From: Spinellus fusiger
Lineage: Eukaryota > Mucoromycota > Mucoromycetes > Mucorales > Phycomycetaceae
Reading direction: 5' to 3'
DNA length: 64,000 bases
Assembly: GCA_025094145.1 (NCBI GenBank)
Contig: JALLLS010000062.1
Coordinates: 124,001-188,000 of the forward strand
Part shown: positions 12,078-23,948 of the stretch, one piece after another
How positions within the stretch are numbered: position 1 is the first letter of the stretch
How the letters are laid out: every line of letters begins with the position of its first letter
Made by a program: the position numbers and the translations under genes
Notes under the pieces: generated by a model
Database searches by the model: none
What the model saw: the letters and a program-made list of their open reading frames with translations, nothing else
What the model was told of the DNA's origin: nothing

Positions 12078-12135
12078 TACAATGTTTTGCGTTTGAAAAT
12101 AGAAATTTTCCTATTTTCAAACGCAAAACACTGTA
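12078..12135. repeat. 58-bp near-perfect palindrome with TA ends
   Basis: Arms GTTTTGCGTTTGAAAATAG (12084-12102) and its exact complement (12111-12129) are separated by 8 bp. Pairing continues outward with one mismatch to TA at both ends, in the form TACA(A/G)TG...CACTGTA. This is the end architecture of a Tc1/mariner element reduced to little more than its two terminal repeats. It could alternatively act as an intrinsic hairpin at the 3' end of the bHLH transcript. Confidence 0.7.
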
Positions 12136-14974
12136 AATCTGGGATGACACAAAAAAGGAGAGAGGAGAGGATTATTAACTATTTCTCATTGCATGTAATA
12201 TTTTAGGAAAATGTCTAATTTCCATTGGCCTTTTTAGTCTTAATTTTTTATTATAATAAATAATAACTTATTAGCCACTTTTTAATGTTAAAATACACAT
12301 ATTCAGAATCCAACCCTTAGGATATTCAGGAAAAAACAGGTCCGCTCAAGTGCTCAAGCAACCTTAGCATTGACTTATCCCCATGCATTTCTTTTTTTTT
12401 GGATCCCAGTACGTCATTCTTTTTTCAGTAAGAATAAATGAAAGGTTAGACTGATATATTTACAACAAATATCTGCTTTCTTACAGTGCTTAATGACTAA
12501 AAATTTACTTATCACAGTATAATGAACCTACATAGGTTGAGTTTTATTAATCCTCAGTTGACATCTATGAACAAGAATGTGTGTACAAGCATACTCTATA
12601 CCTTGTTTGTAATAACAATGCTGAGTGTATGCTTAGTAGTGTGAAATAAACAAAATAGTAAATCAACATCTGGGATTTTTTTATAAAGAATTCTTTATAT
12701 TGTGATGAATGCTTATTGTTTTGGACTGTAAGAAACACTTTTTTAGTTCATGCTCTCCTATACATGATTCCTATTCTCATCATCTGGCGTTCGATTTTGC
12801 AGATCAGTGGTATCATGTGACACATATCTGTATGAGTGCCATTTATGGAAAGAATACTTTCTGATGCTGACCATTAACTGTGTACATTCGTTTTGTATTT
12901 GGCCTATGTTTATTATCATTGAATTTAATAAATACAAATTATCCTATTCTAAAATATAGTTTTGACATATATATTTATATTTATATAAAAAAACACCACA
13001 TGAATGTAGTAATGATGCTTGGTGTGAGAAGAAATAACTTTTGTGAAAGATTACTGTAGTGCGGGCAATATAGAAAGTTTCTGAGTATTAAAAATATATT
13101 TTGCTATCTTGAAACATTGCTCCAGAATGAGCTGGCTGCTGCATTCGTGTGTGAAAATGCCGGAGTCCACAACCAGTCAGGTTTTATGTAACCATAACGT
13201 TTGAACTACAATCCTTCAGTTATCGCAACTGGATTTCTGTGGATAGCTAAAATGTGTTATATATCTCTTAATATATTGGCACCACTTCTCTTTTTAAAAC
13301 AGGGTAAGATATATTGAAAAACATGTTTATTTATTAATTTTCTAGGCTTAATACTGTTATAACTGAATTATAAGCATTGTATGGTATATGGAAGCTGTTT
13401 TGAATAGAATTTACAATATTGCAATTATTATAGAGAAATATTCAATTATATAGACAATCACCCTTTATTTTTATTTTTATAATAGTAATAATGGCCTCAC
13501 ATGAATTCATTAATCTCATTTTCTAACCATATTTTTTATAGATGATATTTTTGAATTTCCTAATAACAATGATTATCCGCTAAGCATTACTTCTACTGTA
13601 GAGTTAAACTACAAGATCGCCCTCCTGGTAACATCATAAGTTCAATTTTTCAAGTGAATACCTTTTTTTATTATTATTATATTAGAAAAACCCTGTAATG
13701 AACTATACTGATAGGGTATACTTTAGATTAATATCTAACATCCCAAATAGTGAGTATACGTATAATTTCTTAGACAAAAAAATCTTATAGCGAACTAATG
13801 TATTAAAAGATAGACTATTGTAAAAAAAAAAAAAAAAGACAGTGAAGCTGCTCAATCATAATAATAATGCAAGAGAAAAACACTGGCGGACTTGCTAAGT
13901 TTATTCTAACTTGAGTCAACCATGCAGTTTCTTTTTACTTACAACACCTGGTGATTAAGAAAAGACATTCAAGAGCATTAGGTTGTGGGATACAATGCAA
14001 GACTTATCAACTAACCTGTGATATTAAGATAGGTATTTTCGATAGAAAGTATTTCCTATAATAGTATTAAAAAAAACTCAGATAATCCTTGTCCCTATAA
14101 ACTGTTGATCTTTTAGTTAACAACTGTAATCAATCTTCATGAAATTGTATTTGTATAAGTGGATAATGTGTTCAAACCACACATGCTTTATTTCTAGATG
14201 AATATTCTTCAAATACTTAGTGTGTCCCATCAATAGTTTTTTAGCCATGTATAATGTGTGTAGTGTAAGTATCAATTAAACGCATTTCTCCTATCCATTC
14301 TCTTGGCAGAATACTCAAGATATTTTTTTTATTGTCCAATATTTCTTCATTTAGTAACAACTATGACTTAGGCTCACCTCTATTATGCTTGTTATTCTAC
14401 TCGTTTTACTCTAAGATTATTTTAAGTCAAATCAAGGGATATTTAGAGCTGAGAAAAAAAACAGGCTTGAGTTGTTGAGTCTAAAGATGAACGCTTGGTT
14501 TTCCAAAGTAAGGCTATCAAACATGTCACTGACTGTACACAAACAGTAACACTTTACTGTCAGTAGCCTTTTATAAGTGAAATGGCTTCATGCATAACTA
14601 AAAGAAATTGGATTTTTATTAGTTATAAAGAAATCGTTTTAGACATTTAATTAAAGCACTTTTATTTTATTAAAAAAAAATACACACACACATGAATACG
14701 ATCAGTCTATCATTTATCAATGCAAATCATGGTTATTTTTTGGTAGGTATTTGAGCTTAGTGCATTCTTATTAAGGAAATATAAAAATAAATAAAAACAA
14801 GACTCTCGATATATTTTGTATGTCCGATCACAAAGTGTCTTTAGGGGTTCAATTTTATTGAAAGATGCTTATTCAAATGTGTTTTTTTGATTAATCTTGT
14901 TTTTATTGAAAATTCAACGTTTTCTCTGTTTTAGAATAGTGCATACTTCTGACATGCAATTCTTATTATGCTGC
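12136..14974. other. Intergenic, no gene recognised
   Basis: AT-rich with scattered homopolymer runs (for example A15 near 13822-13837). Slightly less AT-rich patches at 12780-12880 and 13120-13200 show no convincing frame. Confidence 0.4.
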
Positions 14975-16207
14975 TACACACCCGAGGATTTTTCTGGCCT
15001 TTAAGCGGTGATACCTCCTTTTTTTTAAGTCACAACATAAAATTCCCTTTTATGGATATGTGTTTAAAATCAAAGGTTTGCAAGTATCAAAATAATTGTT
15101 TCTTTTTGTGGATACCTCAATATCAAATTATATTATCAGTAAAATATATTGTTTATGAATAAAATTGTTGATGGATAAAATTGATTATTATAATAATATA
15201 GCTAATAATAATATAGCTACTGCATAAGTGCATTCCCTCATAGCAATAGAATCCATACCCTAAAAACTTTGTGCTTTATCCTTAGGAGATAGATAAATAT
15301 GCTCAGGAGTATACTTTAGACACCCTAGACAGTATAGAAGACCACCTAAGACTGACTTGAAAGGAGTCTTTACTTGCCTAATAATAATACAATGAGTGTC
15401 TTGTAGATTGTAATAAACTCAAGCCCAGATGAAGACACTGCTTACCTTTTTATCACTAGAATAGTCCTTGGTAGTGTCTATCACCTCTTTCTATTGTTTC
15501 TCTTTGTTAATAATGGTAAATTACCTTGTTCAGTTATGCTCATCTTGACGAGTACTTGGGTGTTAAGTTGTATGTGCAGTGTGGGAAATAACAAGAGGGG
15601 AATATCAAAACAAATAATTTTTCTTTCTCTATTCTGGTAATGTATACACTAGCCTCGAGTCATAAAATTCACAAGTCAAACAATTCACACTCTATTTGCC
15701 TTGGACCTAAAAGACAATATTAGAACCAATACTTAGCTCTCATTAAGTACTATTGTTGAGAACAGTTACAATAACATAGTTGTTAGAGTAATTATGGATA
15801 TGGATTCAATGAGTGACTATACAGTTCTCAATGTAAGTGAATTTGGTTCTATTTTATGGACAATGGCCACTAGATTTAATTCAGTGTGTGTCCTATAATA
15901 CATCTTTCTTAAGCAGTGTCATACTGCAAATACTGAGCATATAGATAACACATTATGTTAAGAGAAGAATAGTAGTGACTGAGTTGTAATTTTGGAGTGA
16001 TTCTTGTTCTATTTCTTCTTTTTATATCCAATTCTATACTTTTTAATTGCAAAGTCAATAGCTATTACTTAAACAGGTAGACAGAGTTTGAAATAGCTCA
16101 TTTAGACAGCGAAAAGGCCTTTTCAAACATCTTCGCCAATCATAAGAATAATACAATTTTATTCTCAGGATATTTCTTTATATATCCCGAACATCTTTGG
16201 GTGTGTA
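14975..16207 (+). mobile_element. CACACC-TIR element copy 2, short
   Basis: The left end is TACACACCCGAGGATTTTTC at 14975 and the right end CATCTTTGGGTGTGTA at 16207, both with TA. It shares its left ~600 bp with the other family members (the block around CACTGCTTACCTTTTTATCA at 15437) and, near 16107-16145, the motif AAAAGGCCTTTTCAAACAT seen in related form in copies 1, 3 and 6. No Fanzor segment was recognised, so it may be an internally deleted, non-autonomous copy. Confidence 0.65.
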
Positions 16208-16622
16208 CTATTTGAGAGCAAAGTATGGAGAACAACGTAAAACGAGAATTCCTCAAGGGCTATTTTACAGTAGAAGTAGATAATATCTTTTATTTAATAA
16301 ATATAAGAATAAACACTAATGAAATGAATATCTACCTCCACCTTCTCCTCCTCATCATCATTATTTTTGGCATTCAATCAAATACTTTATTTACTGTCAT
16401 CGTTAAATGATCGTCTGCTGCTTTACTTTACTTGCCTATTCCAGACAAGTATAGTACACTATCTTAAGGTGTTTTGTCCCACTTTCAAAGTAAGACTTTT
16501 TTCATTTTCCATCATTTTTGTCCCTCATTACAATAAGGTTGATTTTTCAAATGAATAAATGAAAAGTAGATAAACTGGCAAAGAGGCTTCTTTATCGCTT
16601 TATTTCCAATGGCCTTGTAATT

Positions 16623-17550
16623 ATGCTTAAATTTATAATTCTCTTTATTTTATTTGTGAAGAGTGTCTGTACAGAGATAGCTCCAGGTTGGATAGCTACC
16701 GAGTGCACATGGCCATACAAAGATAGTCAGGCATGTATTGTCACCAACACAACCATTCACTGCAGTTCACAGAATAACGCATAGTAAGATAGGCTTGTCA
16801 GTGAATATGTATTAACATTAACAGTTGAGTTATTCATGGACCAGAAAGTCCTCCAGTCTTTGAAGGGGGAAAGTTCAACTTAACCAACCATGTGTTACTA
16901 TACCCAAGCCTATCACAACGTCATTAGGCAATGGAACAGCCATTCGATGGTCTCCCAATCATCTCACTAACCCTATGGATGATTCTACAAGTGACTGTAA
17001 TATCAACACATACTGTTCACTTGATTCAAACATATGTCTTCCCCGCTTCCTTATCAACAGTCCCTGTCTCTCTACCCACCAATGCTATGTAGGCCACGTA
17101 TGTGCAGTAAGTGGTACCCTACATCGCTGCCAGTCTTCTCAACAGATACGGATCCTTGAACATAAAAGTCTTTGTACAGTTTATATTATTGTAATTGTCA
17201 TAAGCATTATTCTCTTTCTAGGGTGGGCGGGGATAACTGCATAGAGACGCTATAGAGGATCATTGGTGGTGGTAAGTGGACCTTCCATGTTTGTGTGGGT
17301 ATCTCCTGCTGCCACTGCCACTACCACAGAGTCTGATTATATGGCCATGGGATATGTAGGCACTACACATTGCTCTCTCTCTCTCTTTTTTCTCTTTCTC
17401 TTCTCGTTCTATTTCTCATCCTCACTCTACACCCAGCATGCAGCAGCAATGATTGAGACAGCAAATATTACAACAACACCATTCTACATCAAACTCAGAT
17501 GGAAAGCCCAATTCACCCCCACCTCCCTATGTACCGTAGCTAGTTCTGTA
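16623..17550 (+). CDS. Cys-rich secreted or single-pass membrane protein, structure uncertain
   Basis: Exon 1 (16623-16783) starts with a clear signal peptide ('MLKFIILFILFVKSVC') followed by a mature segment with several cysteines and an N-glycosylation-type NTT, and ends at a good GTAAGA donor. A further coding block (about 16870-17244) contains regularly spaced cysteines ('DCNINTYCSLDSNICLPRF', 'CLSTHQCYVGHVC') and then a hydrophobic helix ('VYIIVIVISIILFLGW'), suggesting an extracellular Cys-rich domain plus membrane anchor. A GTAAGT donor at about 17271 and a downstream exon ending in a PPPPY-type tail near 17513-17536 may complete a cytoplasmic tail. I could not join exon 1 to the second block in frame without a stop or frameshift, so the gene is either mis-modelled or broken. 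No family recognised. Confidence 0.45.
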
Positions 17551-17641
17551 TTCTATATTTTAGAGTGTAAATAAACCATAGACATAATATGTCTAAATAT
17601 GTGAGAAAGAGAGAGAAAGGAAAAATTTATTATTCACAATA

Positions 17642-19665
17642 TCAACTAAATTGGATAGTTAAATCAGAAGAGGACGAGGGAGAGGGAGTATTATGGTCGG
17701 GGATATGATCTGAGGGAACCTCAAGCCAAACTTCTTGAATTTCTTGATCTTCTTCCGATAGTTGGCTTGAAAGGGGGAAATGGTTGGTATAAACACAGTC
17801 ATTATCAGGTGCATGAGATAGAAAAGGATGAGAGTGGTTTGGAAGAGGAGGAAGAGGAGGAGGGGGGGAAGAGGAAGGAAAAGAAAAAGAGGGAGAGGGG
17901 AAAGGCTCAGAGTGACAGACACTAACAGAAGAGCGTTGTGTGAATGGGTGCGTAAAAAAAGTAAAAGAATTAGACACCTTATGAAGTGTATTTTTGAGAC
18001 GACCCTACAAAACAAAAGTGTTTAATACAAAGACAAAATTTATCAGGCCAACCTTTACCATTATTGTTACTGCCTTATCCACTTCATCTTTTGTTATCTT
18101 CACTGTCTTGTATTGTCTTGGGTCGGCTATCTTCCACCAAGCACTTGGATCTCTCAGATCTTGAATGACCCATGGGTGAACCTATTGACAAGGATTAGTA
18201 AATGAAAAAGGAAGAGTAAAAATTTATTTGCCTTGACCTGCTCGAGAGTCATCTGTGTCTTAGGATTCTTATCTAGCAATCCCTCAAGAAGAAGCTTAGC
18301 CTGCTCATCAATAAAAGAGTCAGGAAAAGACAGTGGCTCTCTGGGGATGATATCAAACAGTTCGAACTCTGTAGCAGCAATAAAGGGGCATTGACCCAAC
18401 AACAAACAATAGAGTGTCACACCCAATGCCCATACATCGATGGCTTTGGTAATTCTCTGCTCTGGATGCTCTTGGTGGCCTTCTATGTCTACACTGCAAA
18501 GTTCAGGGGCAAAAAAGGCGGGTGTTCCCGCTGTCTCGGCCAACTCACGGTCCATAGGTCTAGTGTCAGTACCAACATCACCTGCCAAATGTTGGTTAAA
18601 ATACGATACACCAAAATCCGATATCTTGACTACTTGGTCTTGAGTCAACAAGAGATTAGCGGGTTTTATGTCACGGTGAATAATGCCCTGGTAATGAACT
18701 AAACTTCTCATCTAAGTTGAGTAAGGAGCATTGTCATAGGTAGATACACTTACGGTAATCGAGGCCGCTCACAACATCTCTAAAAATACTCCTCACACGA
18801 TCCACAGATAGTCTTGGCTCATCCTTATTTCTCCATAAGATCTCTCCACCTCTCATGTATTCAAGGACTAAGATCAGCAATAATAAATCAACAACAACAA
18901 CAGAAACAGAAACAGAAACAACAATAAAAATGAATGTGGGTGGTTATGTAGGTACAATGATCTGTAGAGTGAGCTATGTAGAGGAAGCTAAAGACACCAG
19001 AATTACCCATGTAGATTTTACGGCTGGCTGGGTCGTCCATTACTTCCAACAAGCGAACCACATGAGGATGAACACATTTCTTAAGAATAGCAATTTCTCT
19101 TCGGACTTTCTGCTCACTTTCTCGATAGATGTGCTCTGATTCTTTTTCTGTAGATGAAGAAACACTTCCTTTGGATAGACGAAGACTATAACCCAGCTGC
19201 CGTCTTCTATTGTGTTTATCTACTATTTTGATGGCCTTTAAAAGAACATTTAAGCTCTACAAGCATAACTTCCTCTTCTGTAGAATACATGTGTACATGT
19301 TTATGTATATATATATAAAATAGATTCTGTTAACTTACAACACAATGGCCTGTAGTAGTGTTCTGAGCCAACTTCACTTTGCCATGAACTCCTCTGCCAA
19401 TCTCCTGAAGCATCATATAGTGGTTGATCATTTTATTGCCTGTGGTTGGATCATAATCTTTGCTGATGGTGTGGGTAGTAACAACATGAGGAGATAGTAG
19501 TCGAGGTAAAGAAAACCGTTGGATCCTTTGAGAAATGGATCTACCAAGAGTTTCTACTTGTTTCGTGGCTCTACTGCTTCGTGACTTATTTCTCCGTGGA
19601 GAACAATGGGTAGTGTCTATACTCTGACATCGAGCGATCGAAAATGAGTCTGACTGAGGTCGCAT
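17642..19665 (-). CDS. CaMKK-like protein kinase (SNF1/AMPK-activating type)
   Basis: Ser/Thr kinase of 540 aa in six exons: 19665-19339, 19235-19007, 18867-18754, 18698-18232, 18181-18059 and 18004-17642. The kinase domain covers about residues 84-370: glycine loop 'EIGRGVHGKVKLA', lysine in 'AIKIV', catalytic loop 'HRDIKPANLLL', 'SDFGVSYF' and 'FFAPEL'. The run 'KMINHYMMLQEIGRGVHGK' and the post-kinase segment 'VHPWVIQDLRDPSAWW' are characteristic of the CaMKK/Elm1-Sak1-Tos3/Ssp1 group, which phosphorylate the SNF1/AMPK activation loop. A Ser/Pro-rich tail follows. The intron after exon 4 fits best as GC-AG (AAG|GCAAAT), because it keeps the family VK-x-HPWV spacing; a GT donor six bases upstream gives a two-residue-shorter alternative. 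The gene is divergent from the RING gene. Confidence 0.88.
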
Positions 19666-19846
19666 TTGAAAAGAAAGAGGGATAGATGGATAGCTTCGAG
19701 ATAAAGAGAATTAGAGTAAGAAATAGAGGGTATAATCTATTACTGAACAAAGTACTTTTGGTCAGCACTCAAATAAAATCCCCCTCTCACTCGATTTCTC
19801 CTTTTTCCCTCTTGCTTTCTCTTTCCACTCTATAGTCTGTTCTCAA
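19666..19846. promoter_or_regulatory. Shared divergent promoter region
   Basis: Only 181 bp separate the start codons of the kinase (minus) and the RING ligase (plus). The interval has pyrimidine-rich tracts (CCCCCTCTCACTCGATTTCT near 19778) that could feed both directions. No specific operator was recognised. Confidence 0.35.
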
Positions 19847-20898
19847 ATGCTAAAAACTCTATTAATACTTGCCTTTACTGCAGTCGCAAGAGCTTCCATT
19901 TCTTTACTGGTATGAAATACTAATGAATAAAGAAACATAACAACTAATTCATTGCCTTAGAACAGTAATATTACTTACCCAGATCACAGTGCAGCCTTTG
20001 GTCCTCCTGTCATAGATGGCCTTTCTGGACTCTTAATGGAGGCACAGGACCCATTTGGTTGTACACCTGTCAAAAGCCTCACTAAAAATTGGATTGCATT
20101 GGTGAAAAGAGGTGAATGTTCTTTCATTACAAAAATTCGATCCATGCAAGAGAGTGGAGCCATAGCTGTTGTCGTAGGAGATCCTGAAAGTTCTACTTGG
20201 ATTACTATGTATGCACCTGGTAAGTGACTTAATTTATATTTACACGCTATGGTATCTCATGGCAGTTCTTCTTTATAGGGGATACATCAGATATTGTTAT
20301 TCCAAGCGTGTTTGTATCCAAAAATGAATACCACTCCCTTGTTCAACTCCAGAAGAATGAGCTAGTGTTAGTCAAGTTGGAATGGGATGGATTTATCAGC
20401 TGGTAAGAAAAGTGTAGACTGGAGAAAGAGCTAATGTGAGGAAATAGGCCTGTGGTGGATGTACTTTTGTTAGTTATTTTATCACCAAGCATTATGATGT
20501 TTTTTGTCTATGCTACATGGAAAATTAGAAGATTTCAGAAAAAGAAACAAGACCTTGCTCCTGTGCATATCGTATCTGGACTTACACTCAAAGTATTTAG
20601 TCATAAAAAGGCCTTGGAAAATGAAACTGAAGAGTGCCCTATTTGCTTGGAAGCGTATAAGCAAGACGAAACTGTGCGTGTGCTGCCATGTCACCATGAT
20701 TTTCATGCATCTTGTGTTGATGCATGGCTTACAACACGTAAAAAATTCGTAAGTAGAAACAAGTCATAGTCATCATGTGGTTAGGCAACTCATATTTTGT
20801 GAATTCAATCTTAGTGTCCTATCTGCAAACGTGATGTTACAGGCATGAACACAGATGAAGCCACACCACTTTTAATTGACATCTCTTCTTTGGTGTGA
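19847..20898 (+). CDS. PA-TM-RING E3 ubiquitin ligase
   Basis: Predicted 276-aa endomembrane ubiquitin ligase. Exons: 19847-19909, 19961-20219, 20279-20402, 20448-20748 and 20815-20898, all GT-AG and in phase. Order of parts: signal peptide ('MLKTLLILAFTAVARA'); protease-associated luminal domain about residues 25-140 with 'IALVKRGECSFITKI', the hallmark of PA domains; one membrane helix about 151-172; a basic stop-transfer ('KIRRFQKKK'); and a RING-H2 finger at 212-254, CPIC...CHHDFHASC...CPIC, the last Cys pair encoded by the final exon. This is the architecture of RNF13/RMR-type ligases that sort or ubiquitinate membrane cargo in the Golgi/endosome/vacuole route. The ATG is the only one placing the signal peptide in frame. 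Confidence 0.9.
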
Positions 20899-21069
20899 TA
20901 ACTCTTTCCCAAATCTTTTGTACAGTGCATTTAATAACTCTATTCTTTTCTCTAACCCCTACTTTGTGTAATGTAAATCCTCCTGCCTCTCCTTTGCCTG
21001 ATGAATAGTCAGTACATTCAGCAACAGGAGAAGAAAATGTGTAGATAAATAAATAAGCAAATGTATTGG

Positions 21070-21357
21070 TTATGTATAAGAACAAAAAGACCAAGCTATT
21101 TCCAAATACCTATCCAAGTAAAATACATCAGTTTCAATTGAACTCTTTTCAGTTGTGTTTTTCATTAGACAGTTCCAAGATAAATATTGACAGCAGAACA
21201 GGGGCAGGGATGCCAGTGCATTGGCAATAAAGAATAGAATGTTGATAATAGAGAGGATTGGGGAACAATTTTCGCATACCTTGAATGGTGGTCTATACGT
21301 CTCAGTACTCCGTCGTAGTACTAGATAGTGAGAAATGTTAGCACCTTTCTTTGACAT
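21070..21357 (-). CDS. Possible small membrane protein, unknown
   Basis: A 95-aa frame from ATG at 21357 starts 'MSKKGANISHYLVLRRSTE', is basic at first and has one hydrophobic stretch ('ILSIINILFFIANALASLPL'). A good splice donor (AAG|GTATGC) occurs after 'YRPPFK', so the true product may be spliced and differ after residue 26. It is convergent with the RING gene, whose stop lies 172 bp away. No family recognised; the first 26 residues look the most protein-like. Confidence 0.35.
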   Translation of the reverse strand: MSKKGANISHYLVLRRSTETYRPPFKVCENCSPILSIINILFFIANALASLPLFCCQYLSWNCLMKNTTEKSSIETDVFYLDRYLEIAWSFCSYT

Positions 21358-21626
21358 CCATCTATGGTCTATAAAAATTCTCAAATATCAATCCTCTCCT
21401 ATGGCACACAAATTTCAATAAAAGCATTACAGGTTTTGGATAACGTGATAGAGTCTTTATTATTATTATTGTTATTATTAAAAATACTCTCACTGAAGAA
21501 TGGAACTAGAATCGAAGAGAATAGATCACTTGACCTGTTCTTTATGTTCTATTATGGGTATTTAGAGTGAACAAGGTCTCCTCTATTCTTTACGGGCACA
21601 CAATAGGTGTCAATCAGTATGGCTAT

Positions 21627-23637
21627 AAACACATCTAAAGATTTTTGGGATATAAAAGTAAATACACAGACAATAAAATAACACAATTTCTATAATTGGC
21701 TAATGTGTTTTAAAAAGGTATTTTTGCTGTCTAAATGAACTATTTCAAATTCTGTCTGCCTATCCTAGCAATAGCTACACTATCTTCATAAAATATTGGT
21801 GCATCTTTGGGAGATAAAATAGTGTAGAAATGTAGTATGGTTCAAAAAAGACTTACGTGTATTTGGATGTAGTGTAGCGATAACTACACCGGATTCTTTT
21901 TTTTTTATGTTTTGGTGAATTGGTCACTACTAGCTAGATATTTGTCTGATTGTTGTTGATTAATAAAAATCAAAGGCTTCATTTTACGAAATGGGAGTAA
22001 ACCATTGGTATACCATTTTTCCACAGCAGGAGTATCTTCATTTGAATAATAGTTATATAATACTGGGGTGATTCTAACTCTCTCCTCGATGTATCCTACA
22101 AACTTTTCATAATTGACTGTTCAAGATGTATGTCCTGACAGAGGTAACCCGGTTTCCATCCGACACTAGTGATTGAGTTCTTCACTGCCACAATCTTTAG
22201 AGCAGATTCCATGAAGAAAAGAAAAGAAAGACGAGTTGACCTTTTCTTTTTATGTTATTTCTGTTTTATAACAGTTTTTCATATACCATTCATTTAATCT
22301 GTGATTTAAAAAATAAGTTGTGCTAAAGCATAAAGCTTGTATATCTATCAATGGAAGCTGTGAATCCCATGGGTTTTCTATGCACATATACAGTCCCATA
22401 CAATAAGTGAGTGGATAGAAATTCTTATTATAAAGATATTGCTCAGTGCTTTGTAACAGAGTATTTGTCTTTATACAATAGGACACTCTTGCCCACTGTG
22501 CTCTTTGGGATGTCGATATCGTCAGCAATCTCTTGGTAAGTGGCATGTCTTTTCTATTGTCCTATGATTTGACCTCTAATAAACATATTATGATCTCTTC
22601 TTTTGATAGGACCATCTTTATGTGCTTGACTAAGAGTTGGTTGATTTCTATTGTTTGGAGTTATTTTTTGAATAAGTTGTAAAATAGAAAATAGAAAATA
22701 AATTTGCTGTCCACTCATTTATTGTATGGGACTGTATACCTCACCAGAATGTGAATCTTTTTGTTTTTGTTTTTTATTCTTTGGTCTTGTTATTATCTTG
22801 TTATTTCCCGCACTGCACACACAACTTAACACCCAAATACTCTTCAAGATGAGCATAAATGAGCAAGGTAATGTGCCATTATTAACAAAGAGAAACAATA
22901 GAAGGAGGTGGTAGACACTACCAAAGACTATTCTAGTGATAAAAAGGTAAACAGTGTCTTTATCTGGGCTTGAGCTTATTGTAATCTACAAGACACTCTT
23001 CTGTCATTAATAAAGACTCCTTTCAAGTCAGTCTTAGGTAGTCTTTTACAAGGTCAATAATGTCTAGGGTAGACTCTTAAGCATAGTTATCTGTCTACCA
23101 AGGATAAAGCATAAAGCTTTTAGGGTGTGGATTCTATTGATATAAGGAATATTTCTAGAACAGAAGTAGCTATAGTCATAATATAGTATCAGCTATAATA
23201 TTATTATAAACAATTTCATTCATCAACACTGTATTCTATTGATAATACAATTTGATAGTAATATCGTGAAGACTTTTTGCCATGTTTGAAAGGATCACTC
23301 TCTTGAGAATCAGAACTCATTAATTGCCAAAACAAGAAGAGAACTCTATCGAACATCAAGAGATGTTGATAGTTCACAATATTTTCGATAGCTAACCCCT
23401 GAATATATACCATTAGAAAAGTATAAAAGACATAGTTATTTCATTCAATAAATAACAGAGTTTAACTACACGTTCTACTATTCCGTATACCTTTGGACTA
23501 AAAGCCCAAAGGCGACAGTGAGGTATTCCACAAAAAGAAACAATAATTTAGATACTTGCAAACCTTTTGATTTTAAAAGAGTGTTCTGTAAAGAGGTGTG
23601 TTATCGCTTAAAAGCCAGAAATTTCTTTGGGTGTGTA
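21627..23637 (-). mobile_element. CACACC-TIR element copy 3
   Basis: Ends: ACACATCTAAAGATTTTTGG at about 21630 (decayed TIR) and CTTTGGGTGTGTA at 23637. In minus orientation it carries, as in copies 4 and 5, a helix-turn-helix segment of a Tc1-type transposase (about 22460-22620) and a Fanzor-like middle segment (about 21880-22160) with an in-frame stop. A 267-bp insertion interrupts it near the 23.6-kb end. Confidence 0.65.
23253..23519. mobile_element. 267-bp insertion within element copy 3
   Basis: The family reads CAATTTGATAGTGAGGTAT through this point; here foreign sequence begins after TTTGATAGT and ends before GTGAGGTATTCC. It contains TTCATTCAATAAATAACAGA followed by a short tail, reminiscent of the end of a small LTR. 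A duplicated target is not clear beyond AGT. Confidence 0.4.
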
Positions 23638-23948
23638 AGTTGTATTCTATTTTATTCTTACTCTTTAAAAACTAAGTTACTATGATAACGATGTATAGAA
23701 TAGTAAAGATAGTAATAGTGATCATCAATTAAATAGTTAGGTATTGATTATAAGGTGTGTATCCTGGAATTAGGCATGAGAAGCTTAACAGATAAATTCT
23801 GAGGTCATATATAAAAAGAAAGAAAAAATGAAAAAAGAAAAGCAATGTACAAGCATAGATGAATAAATACAAACAAACGTATGGCTTTCCATAATAACTA
23901 AGCTATAGAATAAGCAAATAAATGAACATGAAAAAAAAAATCTACTGT

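Noticed and set aside
17828..18025. Arg/Gly-rich plus-strand frame
   Set aside because: It is the complement of the Ser/Pro-rich tail exon of the kinase.
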